Shown here: in pieces, positions 25,070-33,919 of the stretch | How positions within the stretch are numbered: position 1 is the first letter of the stretch | Layout of the letters: each line of letters begins with the position of its first letter | DNA from: Carboxylicivirga taeanensis | GTDB lineage: Bacteria > Bacteroidota > Bacteroidia > Bacteroidales > Marinilabiliaceae | DNA: 64,000 nt | Reading direction: 5' to 3' | NCBI RefSeq assembly: GCF_051851475.1 | Contig: NZ_JBPUSJ010000001.1 | Coordinates: forward strand, 434,001 to 498,000 | Notes under the pieces: model-generated | What the model saw: the letters and a program-made list of their open reading frames with translations, nothing else | Told to the model about the DNA's origin: nothing | Database searches by the model: none | Translations under genes and position numbers: made by a program

Positions 25070-28000
25070 ATGTTTTTAATATTTGATACCGAAACCACTG
25101 GTTTACCGAAAAAATGGAAAGCCCCTTTAGATGATTTTGACAACTGGCCAAGAATGGTCCAACTAGCCTGGCAATGTCACGATATAGAAGGAAATTTCCT
25201 GTTTGCCAAAAACCATGTTATCACCCCTGATGGCTACACCATCCCCGAAGATGTAGTGGCCGTTCACGGTATCTCAACAGAAATAGCTCACGAAAAAGGT
25301 ATTCCCTTAAAAGATGCCTTACTGGATTTTATTGAAGACGTTAAAAAGGCCAAATTTGTGATTGGCCATAATGTATCCTTCGATATCAACATTGTTGGCT
25401 GTGAACTGCTGCGTAGCGAAATGGATGAAAAGGTGTTGGTCAATGCACCAACGCTGGACACCATGACCGGCAGTAAGGAATTCTGCGATTTAAAACGTAA
25501 AGGGCAGCTTAAAAATCCAACACTGACGGAGCTTCACCTGAAGTTATTTGGCGTTCCTTTTGCTGAGGCACACAATGCGGCGGCCGACGTGGAGGCAACC
25601 TCCCGCTGTTTCCTTGAACTTATCCGGGTTGATGGTTTGCCGGCCCAGATGCTCCAGATGTCAGCCCCCCAGATACAAGCTTTCAAGCTAAAGAATCCAA
25701 CATCCATCGAACTGGCTGGTGTCGAATACGAATCCTTTAAAGTCAGTTCAGCATTTGATGAAGTATCGATTGAGGAGGAAGAGCGCAAATGGGAGGAAGC
25801 CAGGAAAAACATCGATCCCCAACCCTTTGTGCATTTACATGTCCATTCGCAATATTCCATACTCGATGGGGCAGCCAAAACTGCAGACATTGCTGCTAAA
25901 GCCAAAGCCGATGGCATGCCAGCCGTTGCTATTACCGATCACGGCTCCATGTTTGGTGTCAAAGAGTTTCATGTGGCATGTAGCAAGGCCGATATTAAAC
26001 CAATTATTGGCGTTGAAGCTTATGTGGCCAAAAGAGGACACCTGCGAAAGGACGATAAAACCGATTCGGGAGGACACCACATCATATTATTGGCCAAAAA
26101 TTATACCGGGTATCAGAACCTGTTAAAGCTTACATCCATTGCTCACACCAAAGGAATGTACTACAAGCCGCGTATTGATAAAGATTTGCTTGAACAGTAC
26201 AGCGAAGGCGTTATTGTAAGCAGTGCGTGCCTGGGAGGCGAAGTGGCACAAAACATTATGGCTGGTAATATTGACAAAGCCCGGGAAACCATCCTATGGT
26301 ATAAAGATGTGTTTGGAGAAGATTACTACCTGGAGCTGCAGCGGCATCGAAATAATGATCCTCGCTTAAGAGCAGATGTGTGGGAAAACCAGGTCAGAGT
26401 GAACAAAGTAATTCGCCGTTTGAGCGCAGAGCTTGGTGTTAAAATAATTGCGACCAACGACGCCCACTTTATGAATCCCGAAGATGCGGAGGCACACGAT
26501 GTATTAGTATGCTTAAGTACTGGGCGCGATTACGACGACCCCACACGCATGCGGTACACCAAACAGGAGTGGTTTAAAACCACTAATGAGATGAACGAAC
26601 TCTTTGCTGATGTGCCAGAGGCTTTAGCCAACACCATTGAAATTGCGGAGAAAGTGGAGTTCTTTAAGTTAGACTCCAACCCCATTATGCCGCCGTTCGA
26701 CATTCCTGAAGACTTTGGTTCATTAGAGTCGTATAAAGAGAAATTTGATGAGGCCAGGTTAATTGAAGAGTTTGGCGAAGACAGATACGAAAAACTTGGG
26801 GGCTATGAAAAAGTGCTGCCCATTAAACTGGAAGCCGACTACCTTGAGCACCTCACATTTGAAGGAGCCAAGAAACGCTATCCGGGTGATGAATTAACAA
26901 AAGAAAAAATTGAGCGCATAGAATTTGAGTTGGAGACCATCAAAACCATGGGCTTCCCCGGCTACTTCTTGATTGTGCAGGATTTTATCAACTGGGCTAA
27001 AGATAATGGAGTACTTGTGGGGCCAGGACGGGGTTCTGCCGCTGGAGCAGCCGTTGCCTATTGTGTTGGCATTACAGATGTGGATCCGATTAAGTACGAC
27101 CTGCTGTTTGAGCGTTTCCTGAATCCCGACCGTATTTCCATGCCCGATGTGGATATCGATTTTGATGATGATGGCCGACAGGAAGTGCTCGATTATGTGA
27201 CTGATAAATACGGACATGATAAAGTGGCCCATATATGCACTTTTGGCACCATGGCTACCAAAAGCTCCATCAAGGATGTTGCCAGAGTGCTGCGCCTGGA
27301 GCTATCAGAAGCCAACCGACTGGCTAAGCTGGTGCCCGAAGCGCCTAAAATGAGCTTCAAAAAAGCTTATAAGGAAGAACCTGCCCTATTGGAGGAAAAG
27401 GAATCCTCCAACTCACTGATCGCCAAAACAATTAGATTTGCAGAGGCCTTAGAAGGGTCGGTCCGCCAAACAGGGGTGCATGCCTGTGGCGTTTTGATTG
27501 GTAAAAATCCGCTGGATGAACACCTGCCCGTGATGCCAACCAAAGGGGAGGAACTATTGACCACCCAATACGACGGCCGCTTTGTAGAAGATATCGGTTT
27601 GCTCAAAATGGACTTTTTGGGCTTAAAAACCTTATCCATCATTAAAGAAGTACTGGACAATGTGAAACTTTCTAAAGAGATTGATATCGATATTAACAAT
27701 GTCAATCTTGAAGATGAGAAAACATTCCAGCTCTTCAGCCGCGGCGAAACAACCGCTATTTTCCAGTTTGAGTCGCCCGGGATGAAAAAACACCTTAAAG
27801 CACTCAAGCCCAACCGCTTCGAAGACCTGGTGGCCATGAACGCCCTTTACCGACCGGGGCCAATGGAATACATTCCCTCGTTTATTGCCCGTAAGCATGG
27901 CCGCGAAGAGATTGTTTACGACCATCCGATGATGGAGCCTTACCTGAAAGATACCTATGGCATTACTGTGTACCAGGAGCAGGTGATGCTTCAGTCACGT

Positions 28001-29464
28001 GCCTTGGGAGGCTTTACTCGTGGCGACTCCGATTCGTTGCGTAAAGCAATGGGTAAGAAGATAATGGCCATGATGGATAAGCTGAAGGAGAAGTTCATCA
28101 AAGGGTGTTTGGAGAGTGAAGACTTTGTCCAGGCATGTAAAGACGGTAAAACCACCATTGCCAAACCCGAGGAGTTAATTGAAAAGATCTGGAAAGACTG
28201 GGAGGCCTTTGCCAGTTACGCCTTCAATAAGTCGCACTCGGTATGCTATGCTTACATTGCCTATCAAACAGGCTACCTGAAAGCCCATTATCCGGCCGAA
28301 TTTATGGCAGGGGTTTTGAGTCGCAACCTCAGCGACATTACCAAGATCACCAACTTCATGGAAGAATGCCGGAACATGGGGATGGATGTATTGGGACCTG
28401 ATGTGAATGAATCTTACCGCAAGTTTACCGTAAACAAAGAAGGGGCAATTCGCTTTGGCATGGCCGGGATTAAAGGGGTTGGCGAAGGAGCGGTGGACGC
28501 CATCATTCATGAGCGGGATAAAAACGGACCATTTAAATCGCTTTACGACTTTGTGGAGCGCTTACCGCTTACAACTGTCAATAAAAAGAACATTGAAGCG
28601 CTGGCCTATTCCGGCGCCTTCGACAATATGGGCAGCTTTCACCGGGCACAATTCTTTGCCAAGCACGAGAACGACGATCTTAATTTTATTGAGCACCTCA
28701 TTCGTTATGGCAACCGCTTTCAGGCAGATAAGGCGACGTCACAAAATTCGCTCTTTGGTGCCATGGGCGCAGGCATTGAAATTAAAACGCCCGACATGCC
28801 CAACTGCCCTGAATACTCTATTATTGAAAAACTTAACCACGAGAAGGAATATATCGGAATTTATCTCTCGGCACACCCGCTTGATCAATACAAGTTGGAA
28901 ATGAACTGCTTTATTCATCACCGCCTAAAGCAGCTAGATGATCTGGAAGCAATTCGTGGCCGTGACATTACCGTGGCCGGCAGCGTCGTTAACGTCAGAA
29001 GAGGTACCACTAAAAAAGGGAACCCATATGCGATAATGACCATGGAAGACTACACGGGCTCGTTTGAGTTTGCTTTTTTTGGCCATGATTTTACCGAGTA
29101 CCTGCCCTACCTGGAAGTGGGCTACTTTATAATGGTTAAGGGACGCGTGCAACCCAAACGCTACAATCAGGATGAGCTCGAATTTAAAATTAACAACATC
29201 AAATTTTTAAGTGAGCTTAGAGATACTTTAGTCAACACCGTTACTTTAAAAGTACCACTAAATGCTATTTCACCTGAATTAATCACCGAACTTTCAAACA
29301 TTTTACAATCCAACGAAGGAAACGTCACCTTAAAATTCATGGTGCAAGACCCTGAAACAAAGAACGCAGTGCAGTTCCTTTCGCGCAGCATGCGCGTTGA
29401 TTTGAATGATGATTTAATTAAGTACATTGATGAACATGAAGATATAGAAATGAGTATTGCATAA
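25070..29464 (+). CDS. dnaE: DNA polymerase III alpha subunit with fused N-terminal 3'-5' exonuclease
   Basis: Replicative polymerase of 1464 residues from ATG 25070 (MFLIFDTETTGLPKKW); an in-frame ATG at 25034 would add 12 unconserved residues. Domains in order: DnaQ-type DEDDh exonuclease (~1-180; ExoI DTETTG, ExoII GHNVSFDINI, ExoIII HNAAADVEAT), PHP domain (~250-500; VHLHVHSQYSILDGAAKT, ITDHGSMFGVKEF), polymerase (GPGRGSAAGAAVAYCVG, PDVDIDFDDDGR with catalytic Asp residues), HhH segment and OB fold (ITVAGSVVNVRRGTTKKGNP). The exonuclease precedes PHP, unlike PolC where it is inserted into PHP. This fusion supplies proofreading in cis. It ends 155 bp before trxA. Confidence 0.95.
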   Translation: MFLIFDTETTGLPKKWKAPLDDFDNWPRMVQLAWQCHDIEGNFLFAKNHVITPDGYTIPEDVVAVHGISTEIAHEKGIPLKDALLDFIEDVKKAKFVIGHNVSFDINIVGCELLRSEMDEKVLVNAPTLDTMTGSKEFCDLKRKGQLKNPTLTELHLKLFGVPFAEAHNAAADVEATSRCFLELIRVDGLPAQMLQMSAPQIQAFKLKNPTSIELAGVEYESFKVSSAFDEVSIEEEERKWEEARKNIDPQPFVHLHVHSQYSILDGAAKTADIAAKAKADGMPAVAITDHGSMFGVKEFHVACSKADIKPIIGVEAYVAKRGHLRKDDKTDSGGHHIILLAKNYTGYQNLLKLTSIAHTKGMYYKPRIDKDLLEQYSEGVIVSSACLGGEVAQNIMAGNIDKARETILWYKDVFGEDYYLELQRHRNNDPRLRADVWENQVRVNKVIRRLSAELGVKIIATNDAHFMNPEDAEAHDVLVCLSTGRDYDDPTRMRYTKQEWFKTTNEMNELFADVPEALANTIEIAEKVEFFKLDSNPIMPPFDIPEDFGSLESYKEKFDEARLIEEFGEDRYEKLGGYEKVLPIKLEADYLEHLTFEGAKKRYPGDELTKEKIERIEFELETIKTMGFPGYFLIVQDFINWAKDNGVLVGPGRGSAAGAAVAYCVGITDVDPIKYDLLFERFLNPDRISMPDVDIDFDDDGRQEVLDYVTDKYGHDKVAHICTFGTMATKSSIKDVARVLRLELSEANRLAKLVPEAPKMSFKKAYKEEPALLEEKESSNSLIAKTIRFAEALEGSVRQTGVHACGVLIGKNPLDEHLPVMPTKGEELLTTQYDGRFVEDIGLLKMDFLGLKTLSIIKEVLDNVKLSKEIDIDINNVNLEDEKTFQLFSRGETTAIFQFESPGMKKHLKALKPNRFEDLVAMNALYRPGPMEYIPSFIARKHGREEIVYDHPMMEPYLKDTYGITVYQEQVMLQSRALGGFTRGDSDSLRKAMGKKIMAMMDKLKEKFIKGCLESEDFVQACKDGKTTIAKPEELIEKIWKDWEAFASYAFNKSHSVCYAYIAYQTGYLKAHYPAEFMAGVLSRNLSDITKITNFMEECRNMGMDVLGPDVNESYRKFTVNKEGAIRFGMAGIKGVGEGAVDAIIHERDKNGPFKSLYDFVERLPLTTVNKKNIEALAYSGAFDNMGSFHRAQFFAKHENDDLNFIEHLIRYGNRFQADKATSQNSLFGAMGAGIEIKTPDMPNCPEYSIIEKLNHEKEYIGIYLSAHPLDQYKLEMNCFIHHRLKQLDDLEAIRGRDITVAGSVVNVRRGTTKKGNPYAIMTMEDYTGSFEFAFFGHDFTEYLPYLEVGYFIMVKGRVQPKRYNQDELEFKINNIKFLSELRDTLVNTVTLKVPLNAISPELITELSNILQSNEGNVTLKFMVQDPETKNAVQFLSRSMRVDLNDDLIKYIDEHEDIEMSIA

Positions 29465-29523
29465 GACTGCTTGACAAGAATCAGGTTTGATTTCTTACCC
29501 GTATCTATTAAAAATTGTGTATT

Positions 29524-29557
29524 TTTGAACAAGCCGAAATTATTTTGTATAACTTTG
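29524..29557 (+). promoter_or_regulatory. Promoter of trxA
   Basis: TTTG (29524-29527), a 22-base spacer and TAACTTTG (29550-29557). The spacing is at the long end of the accepted range. The start codon is 63 bp downstream. Confidence 0.55.
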
Positions 29558-29619
29558 GCCAATCACTTTCAAATTAAGAAGTTAAAATTTTTATAATAAT
29601 AAAGTAAAACAGATTTGCT

Positions 29620-29937
29620 ATGTTAATCGAAGTTACTGATGCCAATTTTGAAGAATTAGTATTGAATTCAGACAAGCCCGTATTAGTTGATTTTTGGGCT
29701 GAATGGTGTGGACCATGTCGCATGGTAACCCCAATTGTAAAAGAGTTGGCGGAAGAATACGGTGAGAAAGCCGTTATTACAAAAATGGATGTTGATAGCA
29801 ACCCAGGTACCTCTGTAAAATTTGGTATCCGTAACATCCCAACAATTTTATTCTTCAAGAACGGTGAAGTTGTTGACAAACAAGTAGGCGCTGTTCCTAA
29901 AACTATTTTGGCATCAAAATTAGATGCACTGTTATAG
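29620..29937 (+). CDS. trxA: Thioredoxin
   Basis: Cytoplasmic dithiol-disulfide oxidoreductase. The 105-residue protein is a plain thioredoxin fold with the active site VDFWAEWCGPCRMVTPIV, the buried Asp of KPVLVDFW and the cis-Pro loop GIRNIPTILFFKNGE. All catalytic residues are present and the length is standard. It has its own promoter and a strong terminator. Confidence 0.97.
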   Translation: MLIEVTDANFEELVLNSDKPVLVDFWAEWCGPCRMVTPIVKELAEEYGEKAVITKMDVDSNPGTSVKFGIRNIPTILFFKNGEVVDKQVGAVPKTILASKLDALL

Positions 29938-29958
29938 TAAAAGCATACTTATATCGAG

Positions 29959-29987
29959 GGCTGTCAATTTTTTTGACAGCCTTTTTT
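29959..29987 (+). terminator. Terminator after trxA
   Basis: GGCTGTCAA (29959-29967) and TTGACAGCC (29973-29981) form a perfect 9-bp stem followed by six T. Confidence 0.92.
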
Positions 29988-30022
29988 AATCCTTATTTTT
30001 AAACTACCCCTTACATTTATTT

Positions 30023-30814
30023 ATGAAACAAATTAAACTACTAGTGCTGGTACTAGCTGTTGGATTAAGCAGCTGCCAGTTCTTCGGACCTCAAAAAGAG
30101 GTGGTAAAAACAGGCACCAAAAATGCCGATGGTACATTTATTAAGAAACGCCATTTTAGCGATGACCCTACAGCGCCGGTGGAATGGGAAATATCCATGA
30201 AATTTAAAGAAGGTAGTAAATCGGCAATACGCCATGGAGAGTCTAAACGCTTTTCAAAAACAGGTAAACTACTGGAGACCATCAACTACGCTGACAACAA
30301 AAAAGAAGGCATCCGCCTCACCTACCATTCGACCGGCAAAGTTTATAAAGAGCAGCCATATGTAAATGGGCGCCTGAGCGGCATATGCAAACGCTACGAC
30401 AGAGATGGGTTAATAACAGCTGAATACGAGTACAAAAACGGACTACCCGGCGTTGGTCTGAAACGCTATACAAATCTGGGTAAACTGCGTCCCGATCCTG
30501 CAATATCGGTTCAAAAAACCAATAATGTGCGAACTTCAGGCACATATGATATTACCCTGTCATTAACCGGCGAAGGTGTTAAAACTATTCAGTCGGTAGA
30601 GTTTTATGAAGGTCAGCTAATTGATGGCAAGTACTACCATAAAAATTTATCGCCTGCCAAAAAACTTTCATCCCAAAAGGGTAAAATCCAGATTAAATTA
30701 CCCAAAGGAAGCTCAATAAATAAAACTCTCAATATTGTGGCAGTTTGCAAAACATCGGATGGCTTAATTTTAATTCTGCAAAAACCGGTTAAAGTCGATG
30801 CACGAGGTGTATAA
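30023..30814 (+). CDS. Lipoprotein with MORN-type (YwqK-like) repeats
   Basis: A 263-residue exported lipoprotein: the signal peptide MKQIKLLVLVLAVGLSSC ends in lipobox LSSC, Cys ~18 being lipidated. Residues ~70-150 contain repeats of the toxin-antitoxin 'YwqK' / MORN-2 kind (RHGESKRFSKTGKLLETINY, KKEGIRLTYHSTGKVYKEQP, LSGICKRYDRDGLITAEYEY). The C-terminal ~100 residues form a separate beta domain (GTYDITLSLTGEGVKTIQSV). Despite the family name there is no toxin next to it, so an antitoxin role is not supported; an envelope structural or binding role is more likely. Confidence 0.82.
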   Translation: MKQIKLLVLVLAVGLSSCQFFGPQKEVVKTGTKNADGTFIKKRHFSDDPTAPVEWEISMKFKEGSKSAIRHGESKRFSKTGKLLETINYADNKKEGIRLTYHSTGKVYKEQPYVNGRLSGICKRYDRDGLITAEYEYKNGLPGVGLKRYTNLGKLRPDPAISVQKTNNVRTSGTYDITLSLTGEGVKTIQSVEFYEGQLIDGKYYHKNLSPAKKLSSQKGKIQIKLPKGSSINKTLNIVAVCKTSDGLILILQKPVKVDARGV

Positions 30815-30834
30815 ACCATTCTGAATATAAAAGC

Positions 30835-30868
30835 AAATAGCCTCCGGAGTATTCCCGAGGCTATTTTT
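30835..30868. terminator. Terminator between lipoprotein and nucleoside transporter genes
   Basis: AAATAGCCTC (30835-30844) and GAGGCTATTT (30857-30866) form a 10-bp stem, with five T in a row (30864-30868) on the plus strand. The genes converge here, so it may serve both directions, though the minus-strand U-tract is interrupted. Confidence 0.82.
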
Positions 30869-30871
30869 ATA

Positions 30872-32272
30872 TTATCCCATAATCATTCCTACTATCGTAG
30901 CTGACATCAGCGAAGCCAGAGTACCAGCCAACAGGGCTTTCATACCAAACTGAGACAGTAATACTCTTTTACCGGGTGCTAAGGAGCCAATTCCTCCAAT
31001 TTGAATACCTATTGATGCGAAGTTGGCAAAACCACATAGCATATAGGTAGCCATTACCATCGATTTATTGCTATAGAATGACCCTAATTCCTTTAATTCG
31101 GCCAAACTTACGTATCCGATAAATTCAGTCATTATTAACTTCTCTCCTAAAACGCGCCCAACTAAATCAATATCCTGCCCGGGAACTCCCAAAAGCCACA
31201 TTAACGGGGCAAAAGCATATCCTAATATAAACTGAAGAGAAAGTTCTTGATACTCACCACCAGTTGCACTTGCTATTAAAACATCAAGTGAAGTCCAGTC
31301 TCCCACCTTTATAAATAGGTAATTCACCAACGCAATAAAAGCAATAAAAACCAGCAACATGCCAGCCACATTCACAGCAAGTTTGATCCCCTCTGTTGTT
31401 CCATTGGAAATTGAATCAAGAACATTTTTCCCTATCCGTTCCTGGCTCACTTCCACTTCCTCATTCACCTCCTCCGTTTGAGGAACAATGATCTTCGATA
31501 TAACAACCACTCCAGGGGCTGCCATAATAGAAGCTGCCAAAAGGTGTTTTGCATATATTAGTTCCTGAAGCGGATCGCCTCCTCCAAGCACCTTGATGTA
31601 TACAGCCAGCACACCGCCTGCCAGTGTTGCCATCCCTCCGGCCATAACCAGAAGAATTTCTGACTTATTCATCTTCTCCAAATAAGCCTTGATCATCAGT
31701 GGAGACTCTGTTTGTCCAAGAAAAATATTACCAGCAACAGACAAGCTTTCAGCACCAGAGAGACGCATGAGCTTTGTTAGCCCCAAAGCCAACACATATA
31801 CCACTTTCTGGATAATCCCAAAATAAAACAACACACTGGTTAAAGCCGAGAAAAATATAATGGTTGGCAAAATGGTCACTGCAAAGTTTAATAATGGCGA
31901 CTCTATAACCCCGGCACCAAAACTCTTAAACAAGAACGTTGTTCCGGCATCGGTAAAGCTAAGGATCTTAACAAACCCCCTTCCAATAAAATCAAAGAAG
32001 ACCTGCACAAAAGGGATGTATAAAATAGACAGAGCTAACGTCAGCTGAATAATTAAGCCTATTACAACAACCTTCCACGATATAGCTTTTCGATTTGTGC
32101 TAAACAACCAGGCAATGCCAATGATAACAGCCATACCAAAAAGACCGCGCAAGATACTCATAAAGTCAAAAGAGGCGGCTGTAGACACCTCAACCACCTG
32201 TCCGGATGTGGTTTGAGAGATAGCCATCTGTCCAAAAAAGAGACATGTAGCTAATAGAAGATATTTCTTCAT
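30872..32272 (-). CDS. Concentrative nucleoside transporter (NupC/CNT family)
   Basis: Na+ or H+ coupled nucleoside uptake across the inner membrane. The 466-residue protein has an N-terminal signal-like segment (MKKYLLLATCLFFGQMAISQ), which many Bacteroidetes CNT proteins carry, then about ten TM and re-entrant segments. CNT motifs include GNIFLGQTESPLMIKAYL (nucleoside and cation site), ATLAGGVLAVYI, and near the end GFANFASIGIQIGGIGSLAP. It lies 54 bp downstream of the bifunctional nuclease family gene on the same strand, so the two may be co-transcribed, possibly linking nucleic-acid breakdown with nucleoside uptake (inference). Confidence 0.92.
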   Translation of the reverse strand: MKKYLLLATCLFFGQMAISQTTSGQVVEVSTAASFDFMSILRGLFGMAVIIGIAWLFSTNRKAISWKVVVIGLIIQLTLALSILYIPFVQVFFDFIGRGFVKILSFTDAGTTFLFKSFGAGVIESPLLNFAVTILPTIIFFSALTSVLFYFGIIQKVVYVLALGLTKLMRLSGAESLSVAGNIFLGQTESPLMIKAYLEKMNKSEILLVMAGGMATLAGGVLAVYIKVLGGGDPLQELIYAKHLLAASIMAAPGVVVISKIIVPQTEEVNEEVEVSQERIGKNVLDSISNGTTEGIKLAVNVAGMLLVFIAFIALVNYLFIKVGDWTSLDVLIASATGGEYQELSLQFILGYAFAPLMWLLGVPGQDIDLVGRVLGEKLIMTEFIGYVSLAELKELGSFYSNKSMVMATYMLCGFANFASIGIQIGGIGSLAPGKRVLLSQFGMKALLAGTLASLMSATIVGMIMG

Positions 32273-32326
32273 AAGGTTTAGGATTTATATAAATTTGGAT
32301 TTTAGCTAGTGTGAGTAGCTGCTCGT

Positions 32327-32929
32327 TTACTTCTGTTCCCGGCGATTAATTTCGTCCCTCAGCTTCGAAGCTTTTTCGTAGTCTTCTGCCATTATCGCCT
32401 CATCCAGTAGTTTTTGAAGTTCCCCAATTGTTTTGGATCGGTACTGTGAACTAACCGGCTCATCTTCGGTTCGGTCCACCGGCGATATTGGTCCTCCCTC
32501 TTCCTTCTTGTCAAAATCGAGAACTATGCCTGCTTTTTCCATGATATCCTCGTAGGTGTAAATAGGACACCCAAAACGTAATGCCAGAGCAACAGCATCA
32601 GAGGTACGCGAGTCAATATGCAACAGTTCATTATTACGACGACACACCAATTCGGAATAGAAAATTCCCTCTTCCAACTTATAGACAACTACTTCGTCTA
32701 CATCAATATTAAATGCTTTGGAAAAATTTAGAAAAAGATCGTGGGTTAAGGGACGTGGAGGCTCCAGCCCCTCTAGTTTGATAGCAATTGATTGAGCTTC
32801 AACACCTCCTATAATTATAGGTATACGCCTTTCCCCATCCTCTTCGGCCAAAACAAGCGCATAAGCACCTGATTGTGTTTGGCTGTAGGACAAACCAAGA
32901 ATGTTTAACTTGATTTTTTTTCTACTCAT
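32327..32929 (-). CDS. Bifunctional nuclease family protein (DUF151) with UVR motif
   Basis: A 200-residue cytoplasmic protein. Residues ~1-135 are the BFN/DUF151 domain (YALVLAEEDGERRIPIIIGG, EAQSIAIKLEGLEPPRPLTH, HIDSRTSDAVALALRFGCPI). The C-terminus ends in a UvrB/UvrC-type motif (~165-198: LLDEAIMAEDYEKASKLRDE). Family members have been reported to cleave DNA and RNA, but the activity is known for few of them. It is upstream of the nucleoside transporter gene and possibly in one operon with it. Confidence 0.92.
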   Translation of the reverse strand: MSRKKIKLNILGLSYSQTQSGAYALVLAEEDGERRIPIIIGGVEAQSIAIKLEGLEPPRPLTHDLFLNFSKAFNIDVDEVVVYKLEEGIFYSELVCRRNNELLHIDSRTSDAVALALRFGCPIYTYEDIMEKAGIVLDFDKKEEGGPISPVDRTEDEPVSSQYRSKTIGELQKLLDEAIMAEDYEKASKLRDEINRREQK

Positions 32930-33118
32930 ATTGGCTAGTTAGTTCATTACTCCTTTGTTAAGATCATGACGAAAAGAGCAAATGAGGGTTATTCAATGCA
33001 TTGAAACAAATATAGTAATTAGTTTTTAACATTTACAGGTAAACCCTTTTTTAAAAGCTAGCGCTCACCTGTCTAAAGGTCATAAAAAACTTATTTTCAG
33101 CCCTCAGAGACAAAAACA
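32930..33118. other. Divergent intergenic region, DUF151 to rplU
   Basis: A minus-strand TATATTTG (33014-33007, exact TAnnTTTG) could drive the DUF151 and transporter genes with a ~70-base leader. A small dyad TTCAATGCATTGAA lies just downstream of it. No gene is seen; the rplU promoter begins at 33119. Confidence 0.45.
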
Positions 33119-33150
33119 TTTGTGATAAAAAGTAATTTTATATACTTTTG
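33119..33150 (+). promoter_or_regulatory. Promoter of rplU-rpmA
   Basis: TTTG (33119-33122), a 20-base spacer and TACTTTTG (33143-33150) match the Bacteroidetes consensus. The predicted start near 33156 leaves a ~78-base leader before rplU. Confidence 0.75.
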
Positions 33151-33169
33151 CACTCCATTGAATCCTGTG

Positions 33170-33215
33170 GGGTAGAAAAAGTGACTTTAAAACTGAAGTC
33201 CACCTCCTGGATAAA
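33170..33215 (+). promoter_or_regulatory. Hairpin in the rplU leader
   Basis: In the 5' leader GGGGT (33171-33175) can pair with the ACCTCC segment, enclosing GTGACTT (33181-33187) with AAGTCCAC (one bulged C). A structured leader ahead of L21 suggests feedback by the ribosomal protein, as known for several r-protein operons; this one is a guess from folding by eye. Confidence 0.35.
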
Positions 33216-33233
33216 ACCATTAAAATTGGTGAC

Positions 33234-33545
33234 ATGTACGCAATTGTTGATATTGCTGGACAGCAATTCAAAGTAGAGAAAGAAAGAAAAATCTTTGTGC
33301 ATCGATTGAGTGCCGAGGAAGGTGCTACAGTTGAATTTGAGAAAGTTCTTTTAACAGACAACGAGGGTGACGTTAAGATTGGTGCTCCTGTAGTTGAAGG
33401 TGCTAAAGTAACGGCTAAAGTTCTATCGCACGTTAAGGGCGACAAAGTAATCGTTTTCAAGAAGAAAAGAAGAAAAGGTTACAAGAAGAAGAACGGACAT
33501 CGTCAGTACTTCACTCAAATTCAGATTGAAGAAATCGTAGGTTAA
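33234..33545 (+). CDS. rplU: 50S ribosomal protein L21
   Basis: 23S-binding large-subunit protein. The 103-residue length is normal; MYAIVDIAGQQFKVEKERKI, the KVTAKVLSHVKGDKVIVFKK stretch and KRRKGYKKKNGHRQYFTQIQ are the L21 signature. It is followed 21 bp later by rpmA, the standard rplU-rpmA pair; obgE, often third, is not next here. Confidence 0.97.
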   Translation: MYAIVDIAGQQFKVEKERKIFVHRLSAEEGATVEFEKVLLTDNEGDVKIGAPVVEGAKVTAKVLSHVKGDKVIVFKKKRRKGYKKKNGHRQYFTQIQIEEIVG

Positions 33546-33566
33546 AACTCAAAAAATTAGAATAAG

Positions 33567-33830
33567 ATGGCACATAAGAAAGGCGTCGGTAGTTCGAAGA
33601 ACGGTAGAGAGTCGGAAAGTAAACGACTCGGCGTAAAAATTTATGGCGGTCAGGCTGCCAAAGCTGGAAACATCATTGTAAGACAGCGTGGTACACAGCA
33701 CCACCCTGGTGAGAATGTTGGTATTGGTAAAGACCACACATTATTCGCATTGGTAACAGGTACTGTAGCTTTCCGCAAGAAGAAAGACAACAGATCTTAT
33801 GTTTCAGTAGTACCATTCACTGCTGAATAA
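33567..33830 (+). CDS. rpmA: 50S ribosomal protein L27
   Basis: Large-subunit protein whose N-terminus reaches the peptidyl-transferase centre. The 87-residue protein starts MAHKKGVGSSKNGRESESKR and includes GGQAAKAGNIIVRQRGTQHH. The N-terminus begins directly at the mature AHKKG form with no cleaved extension such as that found in Firmicutes. It ends the rplU operon before a strong terminator. Confidence 0.97.
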   Translation: MAHKKGVGSSKNGRESESKRLGVKIYGGQAAKAGNIIVRQRGTQHHPGENVGIGKDHTLFALVTGTVAFRKKKDNRSYVSVVPFTAE

Positions 33831-33850
33831 GATTCTTGAAAACATTATTA

Positions 33851-33898
33851 AATCTCCTGTTTTTATTACTTTCGTAATAATTTCAGGAGATTTTTTTT
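33851..33898 (+). terminator. Terminator after rplU-rpmA
   Basis: AATCTCCTG (33851-33859) and CAGGAGATT (33884-33892) form the outer stem, an inner ATTAC/GTAAT stem closes the loop, and eight T end the signal (33891-33898). Confidence 0.9.
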
Positions 33899-33919
33899 AC
33901 TCGCTAACAATACAACAAT

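Noticed and set aside
27367..27837. A 156-codon minus-strand frame inside dnaE
   Set aside because: Antisense shadow within a polymerase gene whose motifs are intact throughout.
30023..30814. Toxin-antitoxin module suggested by the YwqK-like repeats
   Set aside because: The protein is a lipoprotein with no toxin gene beside it; the repeats are MORN-type and the family name is misleading here.
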